Assembly (NCBI GenBank): GCA_013397435.1
Contig: VZRG01001621.1
Span: 16,603 to 80,602 of the forward strand
Direction: 5' to 3'
DNA: 64,000 nt
Source: Erythrocercus mccallii
Lineage: Eukaryota; Chordata; Aves; Passeriformes; Dicruridae
Numbering within the stretch: position 1 is the stretch's first letter; each line of letters begins with the position of its first letter. The notes under the pieces were generated by a model. That model had not been told where the DNA came from, searched no databases, and worked only from the letters and a program-made list of their open reading frames with translations. Both the position numbers and the translations under genes were made by a program. Positions 47,626 to 61,724 of this stretch are shown one piece after another.

Positions 47626-50600
47626 TGCTCCTGGCTGCTTCTTAGCTTCCCCATCATCTGGCATAGAGTGTGGCAAGCAAAAGGGGGAATCTCTGTCTCA
47701 CACTACTCTCCACTGCTCATGTTTAGAGCTGGCAGTTTAAAAGTTGACTTAAGCTGACAGAATTTTTAAGCGTGTTGCACTGGTTGTTATTGTGTTGCTT
47801 TCACACTTGCCTTTTCCATCCCAGCAACCTAGGTCTCCCAGCACAAATGCTCATGAAAAATGAATTGCAAGAGCGCATATGTAAACATTAAACCCACACT
47901 TTAAAGGGCTTTGTGCTGCACATGACAGAGGTATTTGAATGCTTTTCCACTTCAGGATCAGAAACAATTTCTCAAAACTTATGTAAACAGATACAACTTC
48001 ACACCATTTGAATAGCAAATACCAGCTTTTGGATGCACCAGGGAGCACTTGTGATTGAGATGTAGCATTAAAAGTGGTGCACAGGGGAAAAAAATAAGGC
48101 AAGCTTCTTCAAACAGGGTATGCACTTGAAGACATCAGCACCCACACATGCATATTCAGCTCAGGAGAAAAGGGTAAATTCATTACATAAATTATCTGTT
48201 GTAGATTGTTTGCTCGGTTCCATACCTTTGCAGTGGGAAGTGCAGACCGAAGTGAGGGAGTGATGTTGGACCCAGTGGAGTTGCTGAGGAGATCAGCAGC
48301 AGCAGCTTCCCTGTTTCAGAGCCTGCAGGAGGTGCAGTTCTTGCCCTTGTGATGTTTTAATGATGGGCCTGGTAAGACCCATAAGTATGGAAAGCTTAAG
48401 GGCACAAGGCCCAAGCACTAAGGACCAGGGTAGGAGCTATTGAAACTCTCTATGAGGAATGGAAAATCCTGCCAAAACCTCAAAGCAGATAAAAAATCAG
48501 ATCTATCCGAGTCTGAGCAAGGAGCACGTGTGTGGGTGTCAGGACCTGTCAAAAATAAAATGGGGAAGCGGATGTAAGAAGCAACAATCCAATCTATTCT
48601 TATCCATTTTTATTTATATACTGCTGACGGAAAGCCCTCCAAATGCTTTTTGCTGCTTGGTGAAATCCAGTTCAAACCATTTACAAAATTCAAGAGAAAG
48701 CAAGAGGTGATGGCAGGCTGACACAGTCCCTACCCATGTCCCCCTCCCTGAGGAAGAGGAGCCAGCAGGTTTGCAAAATCCATAATTAAAGGACAAAAAG
48801 AGAGGTAACAGAGAGGAAGAAAAGGAAGATTGAATCTTAGGCTGGGTGAGCAGAGCAGCAGGGATAACAGCAAGTCCTAGGTGAGAAGCAATAGCAGGAC
48901 AACACTGGACTGGGTAAAGCACTAGGAAGACCCTGGTAGTGGGTAAGAGATTGTAAATGGTTGTGAACTCCTGAGAAATGTTGTCATATATGAAACTTTT
49001 TGTCTTGCAGACAAGATCTGTCTAAGCAGGCACAAGCAGGTGCTGAACAACAGCACAGAAAGAGTCTGGAGGCAAATCAGGAGAGCAGCTGCTTGACAGT
49101 GTTTAATTCAACTGCAAAGGCATCAGTCTCCATCCAGCTGCATGGCTTGGCTCATGGAACTGGCGGGTGGAGATGGAGCAACACCATTCCCAGCCAGTGG
49201 AATACTGGACACAGTTTTTTCTCTCTCCAGAAAAATGTTTAATGGATACATTTCACAACCTTTCTCTGGCTGTTTGGGATGGTCCAGAGGACAGGACCCT
49301 TTTAGTTCAGTAAGGGCTACTCTCAGGGAGCCAACTAGCGCCTGTGACCACCAAGCTCACCCTGCACTGCCTTGCACTGGAAGGTTTAAGTCAACAGAAA
49401 GTCACACACAGTATCTCTCTCCTCCAACAAAAGGAGCACTATGGTCTAGAGTCTTTTTCTGCCTGTTTGCTTTTCCATCACTACAATATTCAAGGGCTTT
49501 CACCCTGTCCAGAACTCTTGCATAAAAACTTTTTTCCCGTAGGCTAGAGCCATTGCAATTATATATACACAAACCAATCACTCATCTATTGTTGTATCAC
49601 AGACAAATTCATGTGCAGCAGCCAACCCTTTTAGATTCACATGGTATTTGAACTCATTTTCACATTTCTGAAGCTGCATTTTCCCACCAGAGTGCTTTTC
49701 CTGAAGTAAAAAATAATAATAAAAAAAGGCCAAACCAAAACACTCAAAACTTTAAATTAGCTTGCTCTTTCTTTAGTTATCTTTAACTGAGCAAAGTCTA
49801 CCTTGGGCAGATAGATAGTGCCTCACTTTTCTCACTAGAAAAAGGGAAACAATATTTTTCCATCACTGATATCTTTTAGGATGGAAAATGTTGCTGCTTA
49901 ATATTTATTATAACACTTTATACCAAAATTTAATAAAATGAAACTCAGAACCTGAAGGAAAAATGTAAAAAGCGAAGGTGAGGAGAATACAGAGTGCTAC
50001 TGTGGTTGTGTTTTGAAGGTGGTTGAACAGCATTTGTCAAACATTCAGGCAGAACTGTCTTGAGTTGCTTTTGCACAAGGTCAGAACACAGATCAGCTCT
50101 TCCTCCAGACATCCCTCTTGTTTTGGGGGTTTTCAGATCTGAGGGATGTTTTGCTATTCCAGTTGGATGTAAGGTTGAGCTCACCTAACCTTTAGAACTG
50201 TTTGGAGCTCAGATTTTGCTTCAGGACTGAGTCTAATGCTTTGCTTGTATTGTTGCCTTAGAAGAAAGAACAGGCAGGAAGGAACTCTGTCCCTTGTTCT
50301 GTGTCTGGGGACAATTAGAACCTTGTCTGAGCGCACACTAATGATCACAAGATGTTGAAACGGCACAAAACTAAACAGTGCTCTGTCATTTGGGAGTGAA
50401 AAGTAAAAGGTGAAGTATCTTTATTTCCCCATAGCATATAGATGCTCTAACTGTAACAGGAATACCTGTATTAACTCTGAGTTATTCTTACTGCAGGGGC
50501 ATAAAATAAGGGCCAAGTGCATCCCCCTTTTCTTTTGCACAAGCTTTCTTCTGACTCAGGTATCTGGAGACACTTTCTCCACATACTTCCTCACAAACGT

Positions 50601-50877
50601 GGCTTTCCTCTTCCCCTAGCAGTGGGGCTTTGGGGTAAAATGCAGTAGAGCGGAACAAACTAGAGCCTGAAGTTGGTAGAAGTACCATACCTATACTCCT
50701 TTTCCACCTCTTGTTTCTCCTCCTCAACTCCTTCTGCTTCCGCACTTTCTCCCCTGTCATCCAAGCCTACTTCTCAGCCCTGGAGTCACAGCTTTAAACA
50801 TCGCTCACCAGCATCCCATTAGTTATTCCTCACGAGTGCCAGAGCCCTTCTGATGCCCTGTCCCTGCACTGCCCAGC

Positions 50878-50960
50878 AGACTGTAAGTTCTCCAGGGCAC
50901 AATGTGCCACAGTGCTTCACATAGGGCTTGGGCTGAAGCACTCAGGCAATGCTGGGAACC
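50878..50960 (+). repeat. Possible L2-like 3' relic
   Basis: AGACTGTAAGTTCTCCAGGG followed by GTGCTTCACATAGGGCTTGG resembles the L2 tail (GACTGTAAGCTCC..GAGGGCAGGG...GCACATAG). It is degenerate. Confidence 0.35.
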
Positions 50961-51529
50961 ACCCCCCAAACAACAAAAATGCAACTTCTTCAGTGCACAC
51001 ATGAGTATAAAATGACTCCTGTATTACTGGCACAGCTTAAAATGGTACCTCTTTGTATGACTGCACTGAACTAGTGTCTGATGCACCTTGAACTGGCTGG
51101 CAAGGAAAAGCTAGATTGCAAAGTTCTCTGTCTTAAGTGTTGCTGGAAAGACTCTTAGCTGTGAACTCCAAAGTGCCATTCTTCACATTGCATCTACACA
51201 GTTTTGCATTCTCACAGTAATAACCTTTGTTGACTTAAACCCCCCCCCGTTTCTGAAATAAAGGTGTATCAGCAAAACAACAGTTATAAAAAATAGACCA
51301 CAAAGAGTAGAAAGTCCCTGGAGAGGAGCACAGATGAGGTCAGTGTTCTAGCACATTCTTTTATTCTGTGTCTCCTTTCCACACTGCCACAACACCCCCA
51401 ACCCTGAGAGTCCTGAGTGGGGCTGACCTTGCTGCCCACATGAGGATCCGTGGGAGCACAGCACAGCAGTGTGGCTGCAGGCTAATGCTTTTATTTCTGT
51501 AACGTGTATTCCTAAGGGCATGGTAACAG

Positions 51530-51591
51530 GAGGTAGGGATCAAACCCATGCTTCTTGCATAACTGAACAGAGCATTCCTGCTAGGCTACCT
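51530..51591 (-). repeat. tRNA-like (SINE head) sequence
   Basis: The minus strand reads TAGCCTAGCAGG (A-box-like, 51577-51588) and GGTTTGATCCC (B-box-like, 51536-51546) at tRNA-like spacing. GGTAG and CTACC could form an acceptor-like stem. No full cloverleaf is convincing, so a tRNA-derived SINE relic is more likely than a live tRNA. Confidence 0.45.
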
Positions 51592-51623
51592 GGCAAGAGA
51601 TCAAACCTCCCATACCAGGCCTT

Positions 51624-51642
51624 TATAAAAAAAAAAAAAAAA
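51624..51642. repeat. Poly(A) tract
   Basis: About sixteen A in a row, followed by purines. Confidence 0.7.
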
Positions 51643-52827
51643 GAAAGAGAAATATTAAGAACAACCATGGCTAAGAGAAAAGCAACAGGTATTCTAAGGC
51701 CATCCATTTAGCCAATCTCCCAACAGGCCCAAGTAACTTGTTTAATGTTAAAGTCAACACATCCAAGACTCACAGCATCTGCAATGTGCTATTACACCCT
51801 CACATTCTATAACAACCATGCACACAATCCTATATTCACACTCTGTGGCACCCAGCTATTTGCCATGCAGTCCCAGCTACCATTTCATATTCAAGGCAGA
51901 AGCCAGCTATCCTAAGCTGCTCCCCTTTCCTGCAGCCACCAGCCCCATTGCTGGCTGTCCTTCTGTTGCCATAACAAAGTCAGGAGTTGTCATGAATTCA
52001 CTAATTGCCCTCTGCCACCTAAAGAGGCATGAACCCAAGGAGGAAGGAGCCAGCTACAACTTCCAGCTACCATGTTAGTGAGTCATTATGAAGATCGCTC
52101 TTCTTTTGATTCTGACATTCATTAAGTTTATTTAGAACAATGTGGGTGCTAAATATTAGATGTTGCTTCCAAAAAAATTTGAAGATTGATTTTATTTTTC
52201 ATCCTGAAAGTCTCAAATATAAACCAGCATTCTGATGAAAATTCACTGCACTCCCTCCCCAGCTTTGGACATTACTTTGGTTGGTGGGTTGGTTGGTTTG
52301 TTTTTAATTCTTCTGGACTTTTAATTCCTAAAAGGAGAAGAAAAAAGATGGAATTCTCAAGAACATTTCTTCCTTTTTATAAAAATAGGTCTTTTTTCAA
52401 ATCACATCTATTTAAACTAGGAACTTTAATAGTATTTTATCAATTTCCAACATTAGCTTCAATGTTTTTAATTGTGCATTTTAATGCTTCAATACATAAG
52501 TCATTGCTGGATACAAATTAGGGGATTTCTGAATATATTTGGAATGTTAATAAAAAGAGAAGCATGAAAACAGATGCAAGACCCTACATTAAAGATTAGG
52601 ACTAAAAGGAACTGGAGAGAAATTATGTTCTATTAAAAGCCTACTGAAAATATTAGTGTGTATTAAGACAGTCTGACAAATATTTGTCTGAATACTGAAA
52701 GCAGGACACTCAAATCATTTTAGGACAGTCTGTTTCCAAGCAGAATACTGAGAGGTAAAAGCAAGGGAGAAAAAAAGAAAATATAAGCTTTTGGTAAATA
52801 ATTAATTTTCATTATTGTCACCATCAA

Positions 52828-52844
52828 TTAGGACTCAGTCCTAA
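52828..52844. repeat. 17-bp odd palindrome
   Basis: TTAGGACT-C-AGTCCTAA is a perfect palindrome around one central base, in an AT-rich block. Confidence 0.8.
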
Positions 52845-53560
52845 ATTATTTAATTGCACTTTTGACATTGCCTCCTAAAAACATATTTCAGAAAATTAAG
52901 TAATACGTGATTAAGAAAAATTTGCACTTAAATAAAATTTGCACTTTAATAAAAGCTTGTAGTCCTGCAGACTTAGTTTCAAGCTGGAAATAATTTTTCA
53001 TATTTTCAAACATAAAAGCTAAATAACAGAAATTCCCTAGGAATAAGACTCACACCTGTGAGAAGTTCATTCAAATTCCTTGCCGTCAATAGCAAGCTCC
53101 TGTTTTAGGATTTAAGGGGATGTTCAAATTGGGTGGTTTGTGCAAATATTTCATTATTTGATTTAGCTGTTGAACCAAAAAATTAAACCCTGCCTTTTTT
53201 TTCCCCCAAAAAACATGCCCAAAACATTGTTTTCAGTGTATTTGGTAAATAATAAAACCTCTATAGTTTCAGGGTAAGTTATTTGCTATTTTTTGGTTGG
53301 AACCAACATTAGTTCTGTAACCCTTTTTTCCAGATATGTGCAATTAAAACAAAGAACTAGATTCAGAGAAGAGCCTAGGCATTACATTCAGAGATTTTTT
53401 TCCCCCAGTTTCTACTCAAATGGAAATTCAGTGAAAACTCAAAACTCCTACCTGAAATATTTTCTTTCTGAATGAACACTGAAATACATGTAAAACATTT
53501 CCAATAAAACTATTAGTTTTGCCTTTCAGTCTTTCAGATGTTTTGTACTGCTCTTCAATA

Positions 53561-53636
53561 TTCACATGAAGCTTATTATATGAGGCTATTATAATATTTC
53601 ACATCAAAGCTTACTATATGAGGCTATTATAATTCC
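53561..53636. repeat. 37/38-bp tandem duplication
   Basis: TTCACATGAAGCTTATTATA, TGAGGCTATTATAATA is followed by a second copy with two substitutions and one inserted base. Confidence 0.85.
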
Positions 53637-55040
53637 TCTGTGCTGCAGACCAAATTTCCTGGTGGTCCTTCAAGTTATGCCATATTAACTGCCTTGTAAT
53701 AGCTGGATGCCAAGGTGCCATGTTAATTCCACAGGATTTTTCACTAGAAACATGAATATTTTTTTTTGCATTTGTTATAACATCAGGTCCCTACTTAATT
53801 CTAAGACCTACAGATGTAACCTTTCTTTTCATTTACAAAGCAGTAGGATACATATCTCCCACTTCAACCTTTAATTCCTCTTCCATTTTAGAATGATGTA
53901 AAGAGGCCAAAATAATAGTGTGCAACACAACAAGTATTTTAACATCATTTTGTCATTGTTTCATGATAAAACCAGTGCATTTGTTTAGTAAGCATTTCTG
54001 TATTTCTATATGCTAGTGAAACTGTATAGCTAATTAAAAAAAATAGTAGAGCTAAGCATCTATAAATTACTCCAGGCTTTACTGGGCTTAGGAAAAAACC
54101 CAACATTGTCCTCATTGTTTTAAATCTCAAAAATATTCAGTGAGTGCATCCCAAATTCACAAGTAATTTTCATTGTTTATTTTGATGATGAATTACTACA
54201 TCCATTTTACCATGTCCTTCCCCTGTAGGTGAGCACATCCACTAAAATGAGCCAGGAACCAAGGATCTTCATCAGGAAGACAGGGCCACAGCCAAGTTCC
54301 TAATCTTCCAGCTCAGGCTGGGCTTCAATCAACAGCAAAAGATGTGTTCTCAGAACTACACAGAACATGAATATGACCTTAAACTTCCCACTGAGTCTTA
54401 AGCATCAGGGTTGAGCCCAGAAATCCTGTAGTTTGTTTGAGGAGGCCTCTTTGTCTCTTTTTATTCAAGTATTTTGCTGCCAGGCAGAGGTGCTGAGCTG
54501 GATGGCTGAAGACAGGCTGCATCCTGCCCTGAACAGTGAGACAGCACCCGTGTCCTCTGCCTGCAAAGCCTTGGGGCACTCCTGCCTTTAATGAGGGCAA
54601 CTGTGCACATGTCCCTGTGTGGAGCGGGGACTTGACCTTTCTGGCATGCAAGGAAATAGGTAAGCACAGAGATGGCCAGGACAGCCTAGTCCAACAGCAT
54701 TAGGAGCAAGAATCTGGCTTGTAAGGAAGAGTCAAAGGGCTCGGGACGTTCACAGAACAACTGCTGCAGGGGAGAAAGAATATCTGAAAGGATCCAATCA
54801 TAAACACAAGGAGGAGAAGGATTTTTGAATGTACCTCAAAATAAGCATGTAGGACTTATCAGAAGGAAAACAGAAATATAAACCAGCTACAAGAATACCC
54901 CTTAAAATTCAAATTGGTCTAGTAGTGGTGGCACTATATCCAGAGGACAGTTGGGGCAGCATCTACCTCTTATTATGTTGACTGGGATTTACAGCTGATT
55001 TGCTGTAAAGTCAGGAGCTCTCAGCTATTTTGGGCTTAGT

Positions 55041-55325
55041 TCACAGAATCACAGAATGGTCTGGGATGATAGGACCTCTGGAGATCATCTAGCCCAGGTT
55101 CCCTGCTATAGCAGGTTGCACAAGATCACATCAAGCTGGGTTTTGAGTATCTCCAGAGGAGACTCCACAGCCTTTCTCAGAACATCCTGTTCCAGTGCTC
55201 TGTCACTCTCAAAGTAAGTTTTTCTTCACATTCAGATAGAACTTCCTGTGTTTATGTTTGGGCCCTGTGCCTCTTATCCCATTGCTGTGCAACTCTGAGG
55301 AGAGTCTGGCCCCATCCTCTTGACT
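55041..55325 (-). mobile_element. CR1 LINE 3' fragment
   Basis: TCACAGAATCACAGAATGGT, AGGACCTCTGGAGATCATCT and CTCCAGAGGAGACTCCACAG match CR1 reversed, ending near GAGTCTGGCCCCATCCTCTT. Confidence 0.92.
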
Positions 55326-58300
55326 GTATTCCTGATAGTCATGCAAATGGTGGCACAGCATTCTACTTTGTCTTTATCATTGCAGAGCAGTCCATCTGGA
55401 CCAGCACTAGCACTGATGAGGTAGTTTTGCTCCTTTTCCTCTTTGGAAATCTAACCAGGACAGGCAGACTATCACATTAAGAGTTCCTCCATCTCCTCTT
55501 TGAATATAGGAAACAGGAGCTTGGCCTTGAGTATGCACCTTACCTTCACAGAAGGGAAGGAAATACAAAAAAAATAATGCCGAGCCCAATATTGTTTCGG
55601 TCACATTTGGTCTTTTATAGGCCTATTTTGCTCAGTTTGGTATAGTACTGTTTATGTCCTGAAATCTATGGTATGAAACACTGCAATGTATGTTATGGGA
55701 GAATCCCCCCGCTCCAGAATCTCAGCCTCTCCATTTCCAGGAGCTCAGGACAAACATGACAAACTAGTGCCAGGTTTGCATTAAGAACAACTGGTTTTAT
55801 TTAGGTCCTCCTGAAAATTAATTTTGGTCTTTTTAAACTGACTGGCTTCATTCCACAACCACCAGAGTTAAAGAATAAATACTCTGTCACATTTTTTTTT
55901 TCATGATATCAAAACCCATGCCATATCAATAAAGTGTTATCTGCATCTGAAAGACTCGCAGAAGGAGGTAAGTGGAAGTTGGCAGCTGATGCTTTGGCTA
56001 GACAGACTTTTGTGCTTGGCTTGAACTGACTGATTTCAAAATGAGGCCTCATGCACCTGCTTGCCTGGAGCAGCTTATAGGATTGGGGTCAGAACTGCAG
56101 CTACCAGGAAAGCCTCTCCCTCAACCCTGCCTCCAGTTTTTTCTTTTGACCGTCATGCTTATATCATGTTTAGCAGCACTAATGCAGCCTGATCGCTAAA
56201 CTATGTCATACTAGTGGAAGGAAAAAACAATGCTTTTCTGCCCTCTCCTCCTCTGTACTCTCCTTCTTTTTATTTATTATTATTGCTATTATTATTTTTT
56301 TAAATGATGACTCTGTGAGAATGCCAGATTAATTTTGGCAGATATGGCTGCTAATTCATATCTACTATCACTGAGAGACGCGACCTGAATATGTGATGTC
56401 TCTCTATTTATAATCCATTTGTTATCTTAATAAATATTTGTGATTTGTTTATCTGACACAGATGACATGTTTATTATGACAAATAAGCTTCTTGGTCATG
56501 ATTCACATTGGTCTCTATTATTTTGGACTGCTTTCATTTATCTGTAGGCAGCTTATTCTTTTTTATATATTCTGTCACAGTTGGTTGTGTTTTGCCTTTT
56601 TGTGCTGATCTCTGTAAAAAAAGCCCAAAACATCACATAAAAAATTAAAACCCGATGAGAATGTGTCCAAAATCACCACTGTATGACATCCATTCAGCAG
56701 TGATTTCAATGTGAAACAGAGTACAAACCTGAACAGATGGGAAGCTTTTAAACAAATCATAACTTAAGTTGTCAGCAAATAGCTCTGGCTCCTTTAGGAT
56801 CCAGACCTATACGCTCTTCAAGTCTTACAAAGTGGACTTCAACCTAACTTTCAAGTTTTGAGTCTTCCTTTTGACTGTACTCAGAATGTCTTTATTACAA
56901 ATATTCAGCCATTCTCTTCAGTTAACTGAGAGCACTTTAACTGAGAGTACCCTTCTGCCTCTTTTTGCACATTCATTTTCTTCCACAACTTCCACCCTAG
57001 TCTTGCCTGCAGACAAAACATCAGCCTTCCCCTTGCCTCAGTTCTGTGCAGCACAGTGACTGACAGCCTGTGCATCCCTGCCTTCTGTCACTTCCACCGG
57101 TCTCCCTGTGTGTCATGCTGCCCAATTCACAACAGTTTTTGTTCCCCACCATCCAGCTACTGTTACTTCTTGTGGCTCCTTAGCCCTCCCTCCTTCCAGG
57201 GACAAGACCCTTTGTCCTTTGCCGTTTCTTTGCTTCCCAAGGTGAGCACTGCAGAGAGTGCTGCAGAGGGAATGAGTAACTGAACTGTTATCTCTGCAAA
57301 GGAGCTGCTGTGAGCTCTGGGGATTGTTTTCTTTTGTTTGTCATATAATAATGGGCGTAGTGTTGTTTCAGAAGATACTTCTGCTCACTAGCTGAAAAGA
57401 TCTGCTAGGCTGCTCTTACTTGAGAGGTGTACAAATAAGGTAGCCATAAATCAGTGGGCAGTTTCTCTCAGGCCAATATGGTAAGTTTTCAGCTGCTTGC
57501 CTTGTCACCAGATTGGCTCCAACCATTGCCAAAATCCCATCAGTTGTGAAGAAATTCACAAGACTGAATGGCTTGCACCCAGAGCTTAACCTTATATTAA
57601 GCTAAATAATGCAACATGAAAGCTAGACCTGCCACCATTTGACCTATCTCCTGCTCTTTAGGATCTCCCAAAACAGAGGGGTCTTTTGTGTCCTTTGCAT
57701 GAGGCAGAGGTTCTACCCTGTGGAATCAGTTGCAGCTGTGCAGATGGTGGTGGATGTCTGAAACAATCCTGTTGTGTTCCTCAAAGAAAAGTCTGTAGCA
57801 AGTTCTTTAAGTTTTGAGTTTTGTCTTTTCATATGCTCCTTGAAATTCTTTCAGACACCAAAATAGAACACACAAATATTTGTCACAAGTCAGCATGTCT
57901 GAGCAGAAGGGATCCTGTCTATGAGCAGATTTAAGGGCAAAAGTTGACCTGAGCAAAAGCCTGACTCCATAAATAAGGAGCAACAAGAGATAGGCGCACA
58001 TCTCAGCAGCAACCTCTTCAGCAAACATTTGGGCTGCCTCTAGTTAGACCATGCTGCATATAAGGAAGTCTGAAAGATTATCTAAAAGCCAAAGAAGACT
58101 CAAGTTTTTAGAAAAATTACATAATTTAAAGAGATCAGTCCATTTATCTTGCTAAAAATAATATCATCGGGTGATATGATCAGTCACCTTCAAGGAGAGA
58201 AAAGACTTTAGGACTAAGGAGCTCTTTACCTTGGTAGAGAAGGGCATAATTACTCATGTCTGGAAAATAAAAAGGATAACTTCATATAAGAAAAATATTC

Positions 58301-59964
58301 CAACTTGTCAACCATGACAGAGATAACCCACAGTAACAAAATATCATGGAATGAGACAAATTCTCTACCTTTTATTATCTTCTCAGTGGTTCCAGAAGCA
58401 TTTCTGGAGAAACATTTTTCTTAAACTCATGTTCCAAGCTGCATGAGGTTATACAGTATGTAGCATATCAGGCCAGATGCTTTATTGACTTGTCCTGGCC
58501 TTAATTTTCCTGAGAAGTCAGCATCTGCTTACTCCTGTTATGAAACCTGAGCACAGACTAAACAAGCCACACGGTCAAGGTGAAACAGGACTGCACCGAG
58601 GGTGTAAAATCAGAAAAGGCTTTGTCTGCTTCAGATGAGGATTGAGTAAAGGCAGGAAGAAAAGGCTCTACTATCTTCGTCTTTAGTCCTGCAGCTAAAA
58701 GCCAGGTGTAATGGTCTGCAGTCTTACCTTCTTTAAGCTGAATTCTGCAACAAGGTGAACTTTCTTGTTTTGAGGCCGTTGAAATGTTAATTCATACTGA
58801 TAGCACAAAATTAGGAGCAAAGGAAAAATGTCTTCTATATATACATAAGGAGCTGAAGTGTGGTGAGGACAAATGCTGCTGCTGCTTCTGTCAATTTCTT
58901 TTTCTCTTCAGTGGAACACAGCTAAGCTGACATAAATATTTTAAACAGCTGCTCATCAGAAAAATGCTGTATTGTAGCCTGAGCTGAAATGCATCCTGAT
59001 CATGAATGGGTTTTTTTTGTTTTCTTGACAGGATTTGATTTCTGCCATCGCAGAAAAAACTAGTGGAGTATGAGTTTACACTTAACATTATTACATTTCT
59101 TTTTATTTTTTATCTTTTTTTTTTCCTGTGTATCTTATGCAAGGTCAGATCACATGAACTTGTCCCCTCTGAAAATCTTCATGTAATTTGGAGGAGCCAA
59201 TCAGATAATACTGGGAGAATCAAGCTCATATTCAGGGGTTTTTTCCATTTTACTGCAGTGTTTACAAAAGACTGAACAACTGTCAGCTCAATCAAAAACC
59301 TGACTGACTCTGAAGAAAATGTCTCTGTGTAGCTTTTGCTCTCTAGAACTAGTCAATTAAGTGGTCAAAGGTTAATTTCATGAAAAAGGCAGGAGATAAT
59401 GTAACATTTTAGCAAAATGAAAAGGGGAAGTGCAGTCTGAAGAGAGACCTTGATTCCTTTTAATTTGCAGTAAATAACAGAAGGCTGCAGTAGCACAGTT
59501 CAAATACAGTCAAGATTTTAAAATGTGTCAAAACCACACATCTCAACTAAGGCTACAATCCAGAATTTGTACCTTCTCCTGTTGAGCAGCTGTTTTAAAT
59601 ATTTATATGGCAGTTTAGCTGTACTCAACTGAAGGGGAAAAAAACCCAACTAAAATGGAAAGAAACTGAAGTATTTGTCCTTACCACATCTCAACTCTTT
59701 ATGTTTGATTTATAAATGTTTCCCACTGCTTATTGTTTTATGGTATCAATATGAATTAACAATTCAACAGCTCCAACACAAGAGAGACAGAGAGATTTCA
59801 CCTTGTTGCAGATGTCAGGAGTGTAGATCACAACACCTGGCTTTTAGGTGCTGGACTGGGGGGTGCCAGAGAACTACCTGCACCTTTACTCAGTGTTCAG
59901 CAGAAGCAGAGGAAACACTGCTGTTGATTCCAATGTTTTCTAATACAGGCATTGAGCAGTGTCC

Positions 59965-60050
59965 TGTGTGATTGTGGGCAACACGCTTCTTGTGTTAGCT
60001 TCATTTTATCCACCTGTTTAACAGGTGTAAGCAGAGAGTGACTTGGCTTG
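59965..60050 (-). repeat. Possible MIR-like SINE relic
   Basis: TTGTGGGCAACACGCTTCTT and CATTTTATCCACCTGTTTAA resemble the reverse of the MIR 3' core (CTTGGGCAAGTCACTTAACC...CAGTTTTC.CATCTGTAAAATGG). Confidence 0.35.
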
Positions 60051-61636
60051 GACTCAGGATGGTGAAACATCTCATTGATCTGAACAGTTTTGGATGTAGC
60101 ATCAAGTGAAAGAAGCCTGAGTGAAAGAAGCATTCAGGAGATGCACTTTTTTTTTCCCTCTGTCCATAAATAAGGCATGAGAATATTATGATTGTCTTGA
60201 TTCTATTTTGAAATTATTCATCTAACTCCTGCAGAATTTTTTGGGGACTGCAGGTTGTTTTCAGGCAGTTCTGAGAATCTCTGCTTGAGCATGTGCTTGC
60301 TTCCAGGTGAGGCTGAAAATACCCGTCTTCCCCCAGAAATCAGAATGAAAGATGGAAATACAGGACCATGACTCTTGCATCTCTCACCTCCCATCTTTTA
60401 CCCTAGTTCTGTGGGGTTTTACATGGTTTGTGCTATGCTTCCTTGTGTGTTCTCCTTAAGAACTTAGGTCTGATGGGAAAAATCAGCTGTAAGGATTTCA
60501 CTTGCCTTTCTGACAGGAAGAAGGGGAGGAAATGTTAGGTTAGTTAAGGTAAGTTGGCCAACATTAAATGAGCCTTAAGTACCAAGGACTTGATCATAAA
60601 CACCAGTAATCTTTGTTGTATTCCATGTACACACCTTTCTAAATTCTCTTTCTCCTCAAACAAACACAATAGAAATGCAGGTCTCATAAAAGTATAAAAA
60701 ACCTTATCATAAGCATATAATAATACGTCCACAGAATCATAGCTGGGAACCTAAGGTATATACCCTGCTTCTCCAACTGGAAGCACTTTGGATACTGAAT
60801 TACCAGGGTAAGTTGTTACCTTGCAAGGCTGAGGCATGGAAGGTGGAGGAAACTGGGATCAAATGCAAGAAATGAGGAAAAGACTGCCTGGGTTTGCTGT
60901 GATGACCTCCTGTCCAAGAGGAGATAGAGTGTAACTGAGAAGAGAATGCCTCAAACAGAATTTCAAATGGAAAAACACAGGAAGTCTCTACATGTCAGAA
61001 AGGCTGGAGTGATTTGTTTGCATCACGTTTCAGTGAGGTGTTGAAAATTAAAGTGAGATTAGGACCTCTCAGAAAATGTTACAAGAACATTCTGCAGTGA
61101 AGTTTTCTACAGTTGAAACACTTAAAAGTACATCACTGACACTATCATGTACGCTTTTATTAGTATATCTTTATTTATGGATTAATTTTAGTTAAATAGG
61201 TAAAGAAATATAAAATTAAATCATGTATTATTAGATCTTTCCATTAAATCCTGGGGCTTGACTAATTTTTATTTTGTTCTGCCTTTATAATGTATGCTTA
61301 TTTTAATTACTACTGCTGCACTTTATTTTTAATTGTCTGTGCAATGCCCAAGCACCTTGCTAAATGGATAACAAAAGCACTTTATTCCCCGAGAACATAA
61401 TTTCTCCATTATTATTCATTATTATTTTTTCTGGAATGGACTGAAAATAATCAGTACTTTGAAAAATACAATATCAACAAATTATCTGTGGCAAAAATAA
61501 TTTTAACAGAATTCAAGCTTTCCTTATCTTCACCATTGTTTCCATCCAGATAATATCTCTCCTAAAGAGAGATGCAGCAGCATTTAATGACCTGAAGTTT
61601 GGGCTAAATGCCAGAGATGCTTGAAATCAGAGATCT

Positions 61637-61661
61637 GGTGTGTTGTGTGTGTGTGTGTGGT
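61637..61661. repeat. (GT)n microsatellite
   Basis: GTGTGTTGTGTGTGTGTGTG is an imperfect GT run. Confidence 0.85.
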
Positions 61662-61724
61662 GTCATCACGCGTTTCCCCCGCCTCATCCCTCCTGCCTCA
61701 TCCTCTTTCCCCAGCTTCCTGCAT

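Larger units (their letters stand above)
47626..55040. other. Intergenic stretch, no gene recognised
   Basis: All open frames are short and lack splice context or recognisable domains. It holds a possible L2-like tail near 50880, a tRNA-SINE-like head at 51530-51591, an A-rich run at 51625 and a strongly AT-rich block from about 52100 to 54200. Confidence 0.65.

Noticed and set aside
51530..51591. Functional tRNA gene
   Set aside because: Box-like words exist but a full cloverleaf with a credible anticodon arm could not be drawn.
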